Shown here: positions 7,573-15,405 of the stretch, piece after piece | How positions within the stretch are numbered: the stretch's first letter is position 1 | How the letters are laid out: each line of letters begins with the position of its first letter | From: Prevotella heparinolytica | GTDB taxonomy: Bacteria; Bacteroidota; Bacteroidia; Bacteroidales; Bacteroidaceae | Length of the DNA: 32,206 nucleotides | Assembly: GCF_004342845.1 (NCBI RefSeq) | Contig: NZ_SLXB01000032.1 | Coordinates: 1 to 32,206, forward strand | Direction: 5' to 3' | Position numbers and translations under genes: made by a program | The notes under the pieces: generated by a model | Databases searched by the model: none | What the model saw: only the letters and a program-made list of their open reading frames with translations | What the model was told of the DNA's origin: nothing

Positions 7573-8103
7573 ATGAGTATAAAATATAAATTGACGAAGA
7601 AGAAGAATCCGATGAAGAAAGACGATCCCGCCAAGTGGTATGCCATCCCCAACAGCGAGAAGCCGTTGGCCCAAAAGGCGCTGACCCGCGCCGCCACAAC
7701 CAACACCACCATGGCAGCCATCGAGCTGGAAGCCGCCATGGAGCTGCTGGCGGCATTCATCCCGCAACAGTTGCAGCAAGGGCATACGGTGAACGTGCCC
7801 GGTCTGGGCTCGTTCCGCCTCTCCTTCAAGAGCGACGGTGTGGAGAAGATAGACGACTTCCGCCCGGAAAAGATGATCAAGTCGCCCCGCGTGGTCTTCA
7901 CCCCCTCGAAGGAGCTGAAAGAAAGAACCTTGCACGGCCTTAGCTACGAAGAGGGCGGCGTGCTGGAAAACAAAGTAAGCTACGCCTCGCTGGCCGACTA
8001 CCGCAAAGCCAAAGGACTGCCCACACCTGCACCGGGCGGCAGCGGCAGCAGCACGGGTGGCGGCAGCGGCACGGGCGGCCAAGGAGAGAATCCGCTTGGT
8101 TAG
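7573..8103 (+). CDS. HU-related DNA-binding protein
   Basis: This 176-residue protein matches the HU-related family of Bacteroidetes rather than the 90-residue classical HU. An N-terminal lead (KYKLTKKKNPMKKDDPAKWYAI) is followed by an HU-like core with LEAAMELLAAFIPQQLQQGHTVNVPGLGSFRLSF. The strand PRVVFTPSKELKERT follows near residues 97-111. The last 30 residues are a Gly/Ser-rich tail, typical of this group and probably disordered. Such proteins bend DNA and could act as architectural factors in recombination or transcription. The gene follows the 23-bp repeat array and the fimbrial operon, but a functional link to either is only a guess. The next 213 bp hold a short TTAGACGT-type microrepeat (about 8101-8132) and no other recognisable gene. 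Confidence 0.85.
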   Translation: MSIKYKLTKKKNPMKKDDPAKWYAIPNSEKPLAQKALTRAATTNTTMAAIELEAAMELLAAFIPQQLQQGHTVNVPGLGSFRLSFKSDGVEKIDDFRPEKMIKSPRVVFTPSKELKERTLHGLSYEEGGVLENKVSYASLADYRKAKGLPTPAPGGSGSSTGGGSGTGGQGENPLG

Positions 8104-8316
8104 ACGTTAGACGTAAGAGGTCAGACGTTAGAAAAGAATAACACCGGATCAGGGTATGGGGCACGGAACCATATGGGAAATAAACACGACGCGTTTAATA
8201 GGAGAACTCATGACGACCATGTGGCCCGTGCCCTTAACCTCTTCCCCACACCGATACCGCCGATGCTTCAATTCCAATCCTTATACCCTGACGACGCTCA
8301 TTAACCATTATTATCC

Positions 8317-8595
8317 ATGAAATCTTATCGAACCATCAAAAGGATGCAGGATGCGGCGGAGTTCCGCAAGAGTTGCCTTATAAACATCGACATGAGGAGA
8401 GAGGCGTTCACGGCCTACGACCGCTCGGCCTTGCTATTGCACGCCATATACCCTCAACTGCCCTTGCGGCACGTGACCGGCGAAGACGGAATGACACGGC
8501 CGATGGTGACGGACATTCCGATGGCGATAGTTCGCGAGGTGTGCCGCAGGTATAAGTTAGTAGAGGCGACGGCGAGGCTGATAGAGGGCGGATAG
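8317..8595 (+). CDS. Small conserved-looking hypothetical protein
   Basis: This 92-residue protein is not a family I can name. It is basic, with an N-terminal MKSYRTIKRMQDAAEFRKSC. A short helical region (RREAFTAYDRSALLLHAIYPQLPL) leads to a C-terminal helix (IPMAIVREVCRRYKLVEATARLIEGG). There is no signal peptide or membrane segment. The ATG lies 213 bp after the HU-like gene on the same strand, and a hairpin terminator follows at 8653. Codon use resembles its neighbours and the frame is clean, so it is probably real. Confidence 0.55.
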   Translation: MKSYRTIKRMQDAAEFRKSCLINIDMRREAFTAYDRSALLLHAIYPQLPLRHVTGEDGMTRPMVTDIPMAIVREVCRRYKLVEATARLIEGG

Positions 8596-8652
8596 TTTGC
8601 ACAGGTCGCTGACGCTTTAACCTTTCAGAATAGGATTTGTGATGACAAAACA

Positions 8653-8679
8653 AAAGCGGAGTTCCTGAAACTCCGCTTT
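8653..8679. terminator. Bidirectional hairpin terminator
   Basis: AAAGCGGAGTT (8653-8663) pairs perfectly with AACTCCGCTTT (8669-8679) around a 5-nt loop. It lies between the converging 8317 and 8704 genes, and the A/T ends of the stem can serve either direction. Confidence 0.8.
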
Positions 8680-8703
8680 CCATTATTGCTCATTCATGAT
8701 TCT

Positions 8704-9144
8704 CTATACAAAGAATGTTGCGGCCTTTTTCAGTTTATTACCTACATCATTCAAGGCATCGGCAAGCTGATGCAGTTCTTTGGGTGTGAATGTGGCAATT
8801 TTTCCGTGCACCTCGTTGCCATTAATGCGTTGATGTAACCACGAAGCAGACTTGCCAAAATATGTTTTGGCAAATTCAGATACGGAAATAAACGGTAATG
8901 TTTCGGATAATATCTTGCGAACCTCTATCTGCTGCTTTAAGAACTTCGCATCTTCCACGTCCTTATGTATCCGGGCAAAGTCTTCATCAATAGCCGATTG
9001 AAGTTCTTCCTTATCTTCCGGACGTATGGAGTTGAAGAAGGCTTCCATTTGCAGTTCCGCTTTTTCCCTGTCGGCTCCTTTGCTTTTTAAACAAGCCTCT
9101 TTCAGTCTGATAAATTCTTCCTTTACTCCCATAGTTCTCTGCAT
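8704..9144 (-). CDS. DUF5053 family protein
   Basis: This protein of about 146 residues matches the Bacteroidetes DUF5053 family. The N-terminal two thirds are charged and helical, with EEFIRLKEACLKSKGADREKAELQ-type heptads and repeated Glu/Lys, suggesting a coiled coil. The C-terminal third is FISVSEFAKTYFGKSASWLHQRINGNEVHGK, then TPKELHQLADALNDVG. That reads like a helix-turn-helix segment (serine in the turn, LHQRINGN as recognition helix). The start is uncertain: ATG 9144 is used, ATG 9132 is equally possible, and the frame is open to 9228. It lies downstream of a 56-residue ORF on the same strand and probably shares its promoter. A DNA-binding or accessory-element role is inferred only. 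Confidence 0.72.
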   Translation of the reverse strand: MQRTMGVKEEFIRLKEACLKSKGADREKAELQMEAFFNSIRPEDKEELQSAIDEDFARIHKDVEDAKFLKQQIEVRKILSETLPFISVSEFAKTYFGKSASWLHQRINGNEVHGKIATFTPKELHQLADALNDVGNKLKKAATFFV

Positions 9145-9206
9145 TTTAAGTGAAACAATAAATATTTGAAGATAAGGAGACTGCATCACCGGGCAGTCTC
9201 CTTTTT

Positions 9207-9377
9207 CTACCGGATAGCCGAAAGACACTGAATTTCTGATTTAAGATATTCAATCTCGGCATCCAGTACCGATTTTCTATATCCCAGCCCAATAAGCCGG
9301 TGATAGTTTCGGAGGTAGTAGTTGAGATTTTCAATCAACTCATCTACCCGCGCTTTTAGCGCTTCTTCATCAGTCAT
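9207..9377 (-). CDS. 56-residue helical protein upstream of DUF5053 gene
   Basis: A short reading frame runs from ATG at 9377 to TAG at 9207. It encodes 56 residues beginning MTDEEALKARVDELIENLNY and ending EIQCLSAIR. The sequence is strongly helical with regularly placed leucines and isoleucines, compatible with a dimeric coiled coil. It starts 27 bp downstream of a clear Bacteroides promoter (-33 at 9431-9434, -7 at 9405-9412) and ends 62 bp before the preferred DUF5053 start, so the two probably form an operon. I do not recognise the family. Confidence 0.65.
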   Translation of the reverse strand: MTDEEALKARVDELIENLNYYLRNYHRLIGLGYRKSVLDAEIEYLKSEIQCLSAIR

Positions 9378-9404
9378 TCAAAGAGCTCTTATTGATTGAC
9401 AATG

Positions 9405-9434
9405 CAAAGATAAATATTTTATTATCAATCCAAA
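9405..9434 (-). promoter_or_regulatory. Bacteroides-type promoter for the 9377/9144 pair
   Basis: On the minus strand a TTTG (-33, plus coordinates 9431-9434) is separated by 18 bp from a full-consensus TATCTTTG (-7, 9405-9412). Transcription would start about 20 bp before the ATG at 9377. Confidence 0.78.
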
Positions 9435-9439
9435 CCTTA

Positions 9440-9463
9440 TTTGATAATAATTTCGTTATCAAA
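9440..9463. promoter_or_regulatory. Inverted-repeat operator candidate
   Basis: TTTGATAA (9440-9447) and TTATCAAA (9456-9463) form a perfect inverted repeat with an 8-bp spacer, just upstream of the -33 element of the leftward promoter. It could bind a dimeric regulator, possibly the DUF5053 protein or its small partner. Confidence 0.55.
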
Positions 9464-9596
9464 CAGCAAACGATGTAATGTTGGGTTATTGCTGATTAAG
9501 TCTCCTCGGGTTTGGCACGAATTTAAGGAAGCGCACGAACAAATGCCGCAAACTCTTTGTTTCAATAGCAAAGAAAATGTTTACAAGTAAAAGTAT

Positions 9597-11072
9597 ATGG
9601 ATAATTCAAGGAAATCAGACATCGGACTTATAGGGCTTGCCGTGATGGGCGAGAATCTGGCCCTCAACATGGCGGGCAAAGGATGGGAAGTATCGGTCTA
9701 CAACCGTACGGTTCGCGGAGTGGAGGAAGGCGTGGTGGAACGTTTTATGAACGGCCGTGCCAAAGGAAAGAGCATACGGGGATATACGGACATAGCCGAT
9801 TTTGTGGCTTCCATCGGCACCCCCCGCAAAATAATGATGATGGTTCGTGCCGGCAGTGCGGTGGACGAACTGATGGAACAGCTTTTCCCCCATCTTGCGG
9901 AAGGGGATATCCTGATTGACGGCGGCAACTCGAACTACGAAGACACGGGGCGCCGTGTGCTGCTGGCCGAGAAGAAAGGCTTCCGCTTTGTGGGCGCCGG
10001 CGTGTCGGGCGGAGAAGAGGGGGCGCTGAACGGCGCTTCCATTATGCCGGGAGGCTCGGAAAGCGCATGGCCGGAAGTGAAGCCCGTGCTGCAAAGCATA
10101 GCTGCCAAAGCGCCTGACGGTACGCCGTGTTGCGACTGGGTGGGCCCGGCAGGTTCGGGGCATTTTGTGAAAATGATACACAACGGCATAGAATACGGAG
10201 ACATGCAGCTCATATCCGAAGCCTACTGGGTGATGAAGAAGCTGCTGGATTTGCCTAACGAGGAGATGGCCAAGGTGTTTGCCGGCTGGAATGAAGGCAA
10301 GTTGCGCAGCTATCTCATCGAAATCACCGCCGGAATTCTGTCTCACAAAGACAAGACGGGCGGGTATCTGGTGGACAGGATTCTGGATGCCGCAGGGCAG
10401 AAAGGTACGGGCAAATGGTCTGTAATCAACGCCATGGAGCTGGGCATGCCTTTGGGGCTGATTGCCACGGCCGTGTTCGAGCGCAGCCTGTCGGCCTCGA
10501 AGGAGCTGCGCACACAGGCTTCCGGAGCATATGCCCGTGAACGCTTGCAGGCGGTTTATAATGAGGAGGAGTTGACGGAAGAACTTTATGCCGCACTCTA
10601 TGCTTCGAAGTTGGTGTCATATGCACAGGGCTTCGCCGTGCTGCAACGCGCTTCCGAGACGTTCGGCTGGAACCTCGATGCGGCGTCCGTGGCCCGCATG
10701 TGGCGCGGAGGCTGCATCATACGCAGCGTCTTCTTGAACGACATAGCCGCCGCCTTTGAAACGGCAGACAAGCCCGGACATTTGTTGCTGGCTCCTTACT
10801 TCAAGAACGAGATGAACCGGCTGCTCCCGGGCTGGAAGCGGTTAGTGGCGAAGGCCATCGGAGAAGAATTGCCTGTGCCTGCTTTCTCGTCGGCGTTGAA
10901 CTATTTCTACTCGTTGACATCGGCCCATCTGCCTGCCAATATGATTCAGGCGCAACGCGACTACTTCGGCGCACATACCTTTGAGCGGACAGACGAACCG
11001 CGCGGCCGCTTCTTCCATGAGAACTGGACCGGAAGAGGAGGAGATACGAGATCGGGAACCTATGGTGCATAA
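9597..11072 (+). CDS. gnd: 6-phosphogluconate dehydrogenase, decarboxylating
   Basis: This enzyme oxidises and decarboxylates 6-phosphogluconate to ribulose 5-phosphate in the cytoplasm, producing reduced nicotinamide cofactor. The 491-residue length is in the usual range of about 470-490. An N-terminal dinucleotide-binding motif GLIGLAVMGENLALNMA occupies about residues 10-26. The substrate loop VSGGEEGALNGASIMPGG is near 132-149. The catalytic lysine segment HFVKMIHNGIEYGDMQL is near 188-204, and GKWSVINAMELG follows in the helical C-terminal domain. It is the first gene of gnd-zwf-pgl, with 15 bp before zwf. The upstream gap has no clear consensus promoter. Confidence 0.97.
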   Translation: MDNSRKSDIGLIGLAVMGENLALNMAGKGWEVSVYNRTVRGVEEGVVERFMNGRAKGKSIRGYTDIADFVASIGTPRKIMMMVRAGSAVDELMEQLFPHLAEGDILIDGGNSNYEDTGRRVLLAEKKGFRFVGAGVSGGEEGALNGASIMPGGSESAWPEVKPVLQSIAAKAPDGTPCCDWVGPAGSGHFVKMIHNGIEYGDMQLISEAYWVMKKLLDLPNEEMAKVFAGWNEGKLRSYLIEITAGILSHKDKTGGYLVDRILDAAGQKGTGKWSVINAMELGMPLGLIATAVFERSLSASKELRTQASGAYARERLQAVYNEEELTEELYAALYASKLVSYAQGFAVLQRASETFGWNLDAASVARMWRGGCIIRSVFLNDIAAAFETADKPGHLLLAPYFKNEMNRLLPGWKRLVAKAIGEELPVPAFSSALNYFYSLTSAHLPANMIQAQRDYFGAHTFERTDEPRGRFFHENWTGRGGDTRSGTYGA

Positions 11073-11087
11073 ATAAAGAAGCGGACA

Positions 11088-12584
11088 ATGAGCAAATTTA
11101 TAATGATAATATTCGGCGCATCGGGCGACTTGACAAAACGCAAGTTGATGCCGGCGCTTTATACCTTATATAAAGGCGGACGTCTGCCCGAGGGATTCTC
11201 CATTTTGGGCATAGGGCGCACAAGCTATACTGACAATTATTACAGGGAATACATCCTGAACGAACTGCACCGGTTTGTACCCGCAGCAGAACAGGTGGAG
11301 CAGCAGATGACGGACTTTTGCAACCATCTGTTCTACCAGACGCTGAACCCCGCCGAAGCAGGGGAGTATGGCCTGCTGAACGAACGCCTGGAGGCCATCT
11401 CCGGCGAAGAGCAGCCGGACAATCTGCTGTTCTATCTGGCTACGCCCCCTTCGCTGTACGGCGTCATCCCTCTGCACCTGAAAGCGGCGGGGCTGAATCG
11501 TCCGCGCACGCGCATCGTCGTAGAGAAGCCCTTCGGGTATGACTTGAACTCGGCACGCGAGCTGAACGAGGTGTATGCTTCCGTATTCCAAGAACACCAG
11601 ATATACCGTATCGACCACTTTCTGGGCAAGGAGACGGCGCAGAACATTCTTGCTTTCCGTTTTGCCAACGGCATCTTCGAACCGCTTTGGAACCGCAACT
11701 ACATCGATTACGTGGAAATCACCGCAGTGGAGAATCTGGGCATTGAAGGGCGGGGAGGCTTTTATGAAGATACCGGTGCGCTGCGCGACATGGTGCAGAA
11801 CCATCTCGTCCAGCTTGTGGCCCTCACGGCGATGGAACCGCCTGCCGTGTTCAATGCCGATAATTTCCGCAACGAGGTGGTGAAGGTGTACGAATCGCTG
11901 GCACCGCTTACGGAAGAGGATCTGGAGCAACACATCGTTCGCGGGCAATATACGGCTTCCGGCTCTAAAGCGGGTTATCGGGAGGAAAAGGGAGTGGCGC
12001 CCGACTCGCGTACGGAAACTTACATCGCCATGAAGATAGGCATCAACAACTGGCGGTGGAGCGGTGTGCCTTTCTACATCCGCACCGGAAAGCAGATGCC
12101 GACGAAGGTATCGGAAATTGTAGTCCACTTTCGCGAGACGCCTCACCGGATGTTCCGTTGCGAAGGGGGAAACTGTCCCCGTGCCAATAAACTGATTCTG
12201 CGCCTGCAACCCAACGAAGGCATTGTCCTGAAGTTCGGAATGAAGGCACCCGGTTCGGGTTTCGACGTAAAACAGGTGATGATGGACTTCAGTTACGACA
12301 AGCTGGGCGGACTGCCCGTAGGCGATGCATATGCCCGCCTGATAGAGGATTGCATAGCCGGAGATGCCACGCTCTTCACCCGCAGCGATGCGGTGGAAGC
12401 TTCCTGGCGCTTCTTCGACCCGGTGTTGCGCTACTGGAAAGAGCATGCCGACGCCCCTCTCTACGGCTATCCGGCAGGTACGTGGGGACCTCTGGAGAGC
12501 GAGGCCATGATGCACGAACACGGTGCCGAGTGGACAAATCCGTGTAAGAACCTGACGAATACAGATGAATATTGCGAGTTATGA
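11088..12584 (+). CDS. zwf: Glucose-6-phosphate 1-dehydrogenase
   Basis: This enzyme oxidises glucose 6-phosphate to 6-phosphoglucono-lactone, the entry step of the oxidative pentose phosphate pathway. The 498-residue protein has the N-terminal GASGDLTKRKLMPALY nucleotide-binding motif (about 10-25). IVVEKPFGYDL lies near 145, and the active-site signature RIDHFLGKE lies at about 173-181 with its catalytic histidine. FEPLWNRNYIDYVEITAVE follows, and KQMPTKVSEIVVHF is in the C-terminal domain. It sits between gnd and pgl; its TGA overlaps the pgl ATG by 4 bp, which suggests translational coupling. Confidence 0.97.
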   Translation: MSKFIMIIFGASGDLTKRKLMPALYTLYKGGRLPEGFSILGIGRTSYTDNYYREYILNELHRFVPAAEQVEQQMTDFCNHLFYQTLNPAEAGEYGLLNERLEAISGEEQPDNLLFYLATPPSLYGVIPLHLKAAGLNRPRTRIVVEKPFGYDLNSARELNEVYASVFQEHQIYRIDHFLGKETAQNILAFRFANGIFEPLWNRNYIDYVEITAVENLGIEGRGGFYEDTGALRDMVQNHLVQLVALTAMEPPAVFNADNFRNEVVKVYESLAPLTEEDLEQHIVRGQYTASGSKAGYREEKGVAPDSRTETYIAMKIGINNWRWSGVPFYIRTGKQMPTKVSEIVVHFRETPHRMFRCEGGNCPRANKLILRLQPNEGIVLKFGMKAPGSGFDVKQVMMDFSYDKLGGLPVGDAYARLIEDCIAGDATLFTRSDAVEASWRFFDPVLRYWKEHADAPLYGYPAGTWGPLESEAMMHEHGAEWTNPCKNLTNTDEYCEL

Positions 12585-13285
12585 GAAGTTATATCTATCC
12601 TACGGCCATAGAAACGGCCCATGCACTAATCAGGAGTCTCGTCGGGATGATGAACGATGAGCCGGGCAGAACGTTTTATTTGGCATTCAGCGGAGGAAGC
12701 ACCCCCTCGCTGATGTTCGACATTTGGGCGAACGAGTATAAAGAGGTGACCCCTTGGACACGGATGCGCATCTATTGGGTGGACGAACGGTGCGTGCCTG
12801 CCGAAGACTGCGAAAGCAATTACGGAACGATGCGCCGTCTGCTGCTGGATAAAGTGGGGATGCCCGGCGAGCATGTCTACCCCATCTGCGGAGCGAACAG
12901 TCCGGAGAAGGAAGCCGAAGCATATTCGGCCCGGGTTCGTAGTACCGTTCCGTTGCGGGTCGATGTTCCCGTTTTCGATGTCGTGTTGTTGGGTGCGGGA
13001 GACGACGGGCATACTTCCTCCATTTTCCCGGGGCAGGAGCATCTGCTCTCATCCTTGCATCCTTATGAAGCGAGTGTCAACCCCTATAACGGGCAGAAGC
13101 GCGTAGCCATGACCGGCAGCCCGCTTTTTGCCGCCCGAAGACTTGTCTTCCTTATCACGGGCAAGAGTAAAGCGGATGTTGTGCGCGACATGCTCGATTC
13201 GGGCGATACGGGACCGGCAGCCTATGTGGCGCATCATGCCGAAGATGTGGAGCTGTTTCTGGATACGCAGGCAGCAGGACAATAA
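12581..13285 (+). CDS. pgl: 6-phosphogluconolactonase
   Basis: This enzyme hydrolyses 6-phosphogluconolactone to 6-phosphogluconate, linking zwf and gnd. The 234-residue protein shows the SugP_isomerase/NagB-like pattern: FYLAFSGGSTPSLMFD near 28-43, MRIYWVDERCVP near 64-75, SNYGTMRRLLLDKVG, and the FDVVLLGAGDDGHTSSIFPG segment near 130-149. The ATG at 12581 overlaps the zwf stop as ATGA; a TTG at 12572 also extends the frame but the ATG is favoured. It is the last gene of the operon, followed by a hairpin terminator. Confidence 0.95.
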   Translation: MRSYIYPTAIETAHALIRSLVGMMNDEPGRTFYLAFSGGSTPSLMFDIWANEYKEVTPWTRMRIYWVDERCVPAEDCESNYGTMRRLLLDKVGMPGEHVYPICGANSPEKEAEAYSARVRSTVPLRVDVPVFDVVLLGAGDDGHTSSIFPGQEHLLSSLHPYEASVNPYNGQKRVAMTGSPLFAARRLVFLITGKSKADVVRDMLDSGDTGPAAYVAHHAEDVELFLDTQAAGQ

Positions 13286-13323
13286 GGCAGACGGTAAAAG
13301 CATTTGTTTTGGTTTTTTTTTGA

Positions 13324-13359
13324 ACGGCTCATCCGGGGATGCAATTTCGGGTGAGCCGT
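13324..13359 (+). terminator. Terminator after pgl
   Basis: ACGGCTCATCC (13324-13334) pairs with GGGTGAGCCGT (13349-13359), with one T-G wobble, and the downstream strand continues CTTTGCTT. It closes the gnd-zwf-pgl operon. Confidence 0.7.
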
Positions 13360-13369
13360 CTTTGCTTCT

Positions 13370-13477
13370 GAAACAAAAGCACTTCCAACGTTCGCTTACG
13401 GAGGAAGTGCTTCACACAAAAACTAAACTAGACTTAACTAAACTATTCTATTGGGGAGTTTCACAACTCCATCTATT
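13370..13477 (-). ncRNA. Candidate small regulatory RNA of about 108 nt
   Basis: A leftward promoter at 13483-13513 points into this gene-free stretch and a rho-independent terminator closes it. The predicted RNA starts near 13477. It has a 5' hairpin (minus strand GGAGTT, loop GTGA, AACTCC at 13455-13470). A U/A-rich single-stranded middle of about 40 nt follows, and the 3' end is a 10-bp hairpin with a U-rich tail. No reading frame or start codon pattern of note is present. This modular form is typical of bacterial sRNAs. I do not recognise it as a named RNA family. Confidence 0.6.
13377..13412 (-). terminator. Intrinsic terminator of the small RNA
   Basis: AAGCACTTCC (13377-13386) and GGAAGTGCTT (13403-13412) form a perfect 10-bp stem. 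On the minus strand the stem runs into CTTTTGTTT, a good U-tract, so it terminates leftward transcription. Confidence 0.8.
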
Positions 13478-13482
13478 CGATG

Positions 13483-13513
13483 CAAAGATATAGAAACATT
13501 ATCTAATATGCAA
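13483..13513 (-). promoter_or_regulatory. Promoter of the candidate small RNA
   Basis: On the minus strand TATCTTTG (-7, 13483-13490) is a full consensus match, with TTG (-33, 13511-13513) exactly 20 bp upstream. No coding sequence follows it leftward until the terminator at 13377. Confidence 0.7.
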
Positions 13514-13524
13514 TAGGATTTTGC

Positions 13525-13543
13525 AATAAATCAGCGATTTATT
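13525..13543 (-). terminator. Short hairpin at the end of the efflux/two-component operon
   Basis: AATAAATC (13525-13532) and GATTTATT (13536-13543) form a perfect 8-bp, AT-rich stem with a 3-nt loop, 26 bp past the response-regulator stop. No strong U-tract follows, so termination may be partial. Confidence 0.45.
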
Positions 13544-13568
13544 CTATTTTAATCGACGCACCGACAGG

Positions 13569-14273
13569 CTACTGACTCCTCTGGTCCAGAAAATCCTGAA
13601 AGGATTGTTTGTAACTGTCGCTTACCGGGATGTAATTCTTTCCGAATACAATGCGCCCGCGGTCTATTATGCGTATCTTATCCTTTTGCACAATATAAGA
13701 ACGGTGGACGCGCATAAAGCGTGACGAAGGCAGCAGGTCTTCCATCGCCTTCATGCTCATCAAGGATAATATGGGCTTGGGAGAATCTTCTTCGTAGATT
13801 TTGATGTAGTCCTTCAGCCCTTCGATGTATAATATCTTGTTCAGTTCGATTTGCACCAGTTTGTAGTCGCTCTTTACGAAGATGCTTTGAATCTCTTCTT
13901 TGGGTTGTTGCAACAACTCGAACCACTGTAAGGCTTTGTTGGCTGCCTGCAAGAAGTCTACATACGAAATGGGTTTCAGCAAGTAGTCCAATGCATTCAC
14001 TTTATAGCCGTCTATGGCGTACTGGCCGAAAGCCGTGGTGAAGACGATACGGGTGGAGGAATCTATCATTCTGGAAAATTCCAGTCCGTTCAGTTCGGGC
14101 ATTTGGATGTCGAGGAAAAGCAGGTCGACGTGCTTGCCCGGTAACTCCTTCATGGCTTGCACCGCGCTGGAGTATTTTTCCGCAAGCTCCAGAAACGGCG
14201 TTTTATCGACGTAGCTTTCCAGAAGTCCCAATGCCAAAGGCTCGTCGTCGACGATTGCACAATTCAGTTTCAT
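13569..14273 (-). CDS. LytTR-family response regulator
   Basis: This 234-residue regulator has an N-terminal receiver domain. Acidic residues D9-D10 and the phosphoacceptor D55 (in LLFLDIQMPEL) are visible, and the KPI lysine lies near 107. The C-terminal LytTR DNA-binding domain (about 130-230) includes IFVKSDYKLVQI, ILYIEGLKDYIKIY and FMRVHRSYIV. It lies 13 bp downstream of the histidine kinase gene, its obvious partner, as the last gene of the efflux operon. It probably controls this operon or other envelope genes; the target is inferred from context. Confidence 0.95.
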   Translation of the reverse strand: MKLNCAIVDDEPLALGLLESYVDKTPFLELAEKYSSAVQAMKELPGKHVDLLFLDIQMPELNGLEFSRMIDSSTRIVFTTAFGQYAIDGYKVNALDYLLKPISYVDFLQAANKALQWFELLQQPKEEIQSIFVKSDYKLVQIELNKILYIEGLKDYIKIYEEDSPKPILSLMSMKAMEDLLPSSRFMRVHRSYIVQKDKIRIIDRGRIVFGKNYIPVSDSYKQSFQDFLDQRSQ

Positions 14274-14286
14274 ATACTTATGCTTA

Positions 14287-15354
14287 TTAAGGTTTTATCG
14301 CTAAAATGGAATAATACTCTTTCCCGTCCTCGCTTATCCCGTGCTTCCAGTCGTAGCGGCCGGGGTAGGTGAGTTCCAGACGTTTCAGCACTTGCTCAAG
14401 CCCGATACCGCTTCCGCTCTTGTCAGCCTGACTTTTGGGGTGATGGCTGTTGGTGATTTCGCAACGTATCTCTTCGGGGCTTTCGCTGAAGCGGATGCGG
14501 ATGAAACTGGGTTCGGTGGGAGAGATGCCATGCTTAAAGGCATTCTCTATGAGAGATATGAAAATGAGCGGAGCTATTTCCGTGCGGCTGTCGGGACGGA
14601 TGTCTATCCGGGTCTCGACGGTGACATTGGAGGAGAGGCGGATACGCATCAGTGCAATGTAGTTGCGAATGAAGTCCATCTCTTTGTCGAGGGTGACGAA
14701 GTTCTGCTGATTGTCGTAAAGCACGTGGCGAAGCAGGCGGCTCAGCTCCTGAATGGCCGATTGTGCTTTGTCCGTGTCGAAGGCGATGAGAGCGTAAATG
14801 TTGTTCAGCGTATTGAGCAGAAAATGCGGGTTGAGCTGGTTGCGCAGGTTTTTCAATTCGGCTTCCGCACGGCTTTTCTCGGCTTCGCGGCGGGCGGCAT
14901 CCATCTGCCTCCATCGGCTGCTCATTTTGATGGCGGCACTTAGGCCGACGGTCAGTATCATGGAAAAAATGTCGCGCAGGAGGAATATCCATTTGGGAGG
15001 CCCCATGTGTCTTCCGCCTCTTTCGCCGCCTTCTCTCAAATGGGTCTGGAAAGCATATTCCTGCCATAAATGGACACCTGCGGCAACGGCTATTATCAAA
15101 GCCATATTCAGCAAAATATATTTCTTTATGTTCCCCTCGAACAAGTAACGGGGAATCAGGAAGAAGTAGTTTGCATAGAATACGATGAGAAAAGAGAGGG
15201 GGACTATGCTGCCATGACGCAGATAGTCAATCCATGTTATGGTGAAGCCGCTGCGTGCCATCATCAGGAAGGGGAAACCGAATACGATTCCCCAGCCTAT
15301 GATGTGTATCAGGGCTTCGATGAAGCGGGGGCGGGAGTAGGATAATTGTTTCAT
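14287..15354 (-). CDS. LytS/YehU-type sensor histidine kinase
   Basis: This 355-residue membrane kinase has four predicted membrane segments (about 14-34, 48-70, 80-97 and 122-143) and no recognisable extra sensory domain. A short coiled linker (SRWRQMDAARREAEKSRAE) leads to the His_kinase domain with the phosphoacceptor H177 in LRNQLNPHFLLNTLNNIYAL. The ATPase domain has an N-box SLIENAFKHG (N271) and a G-box GSGIGL (314-319). It pairs with the adjacent LytTR regulator. The gene sits 51 bp downstream of the permease gene, so the kinase may sense the transporter's substrate or activity; this is inference. Confidence 0.94.
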   Translation of the reverse strand: MKQLSYSRPRFIEALIHIIGWGIVFGFPFLMMARSGFTITWIDYLRHGSIVPLSFLIVFYANYFFLIPRYLFEGNIKKYILLNMALIIAVAAGVHLWQEYAFQTHLREGGERGGRHMGPPKWIFLLRDIFSMILTVGLSAAIKMSSRWRQMDAARREAEKSRAEAELKNLRNQLNPHFLLNTLNNIYALIAFDTDKAQSAIQELSRLLRHVLYDNQQNFVTLDKEMDFIRNYIALMRIRLSSNVTVETRIDIRPDSRTEIAPLIFISLIENAFKHGISPTEPSFIRIRFSESPEEIRCEITNSHHPKSQADKSGSGIGLEQVLKRLELTYPGRYDWKHGISEDGKEYYSILAIKP

Positions 15355-15405
15355 AACGAGACAAAGATAGATTTTTATTTGATATCCTCTTTCTTATATT
15401 CCTGA

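Noticed and set aside
11166..12521. Long minus-strand open frame of 451 codons antisense to zwf
   Set aside because: The plus strand encodes an unmistakable glucose-6-phosphate dehydrogenase. The antisense frame lacks any recognisable motif.
12572..12580. TTG start for pgl
   Set aside because: The ATG at 12581 overlaps the zwf stop as ATGA, a usual coupled arrangement, and matches family length.
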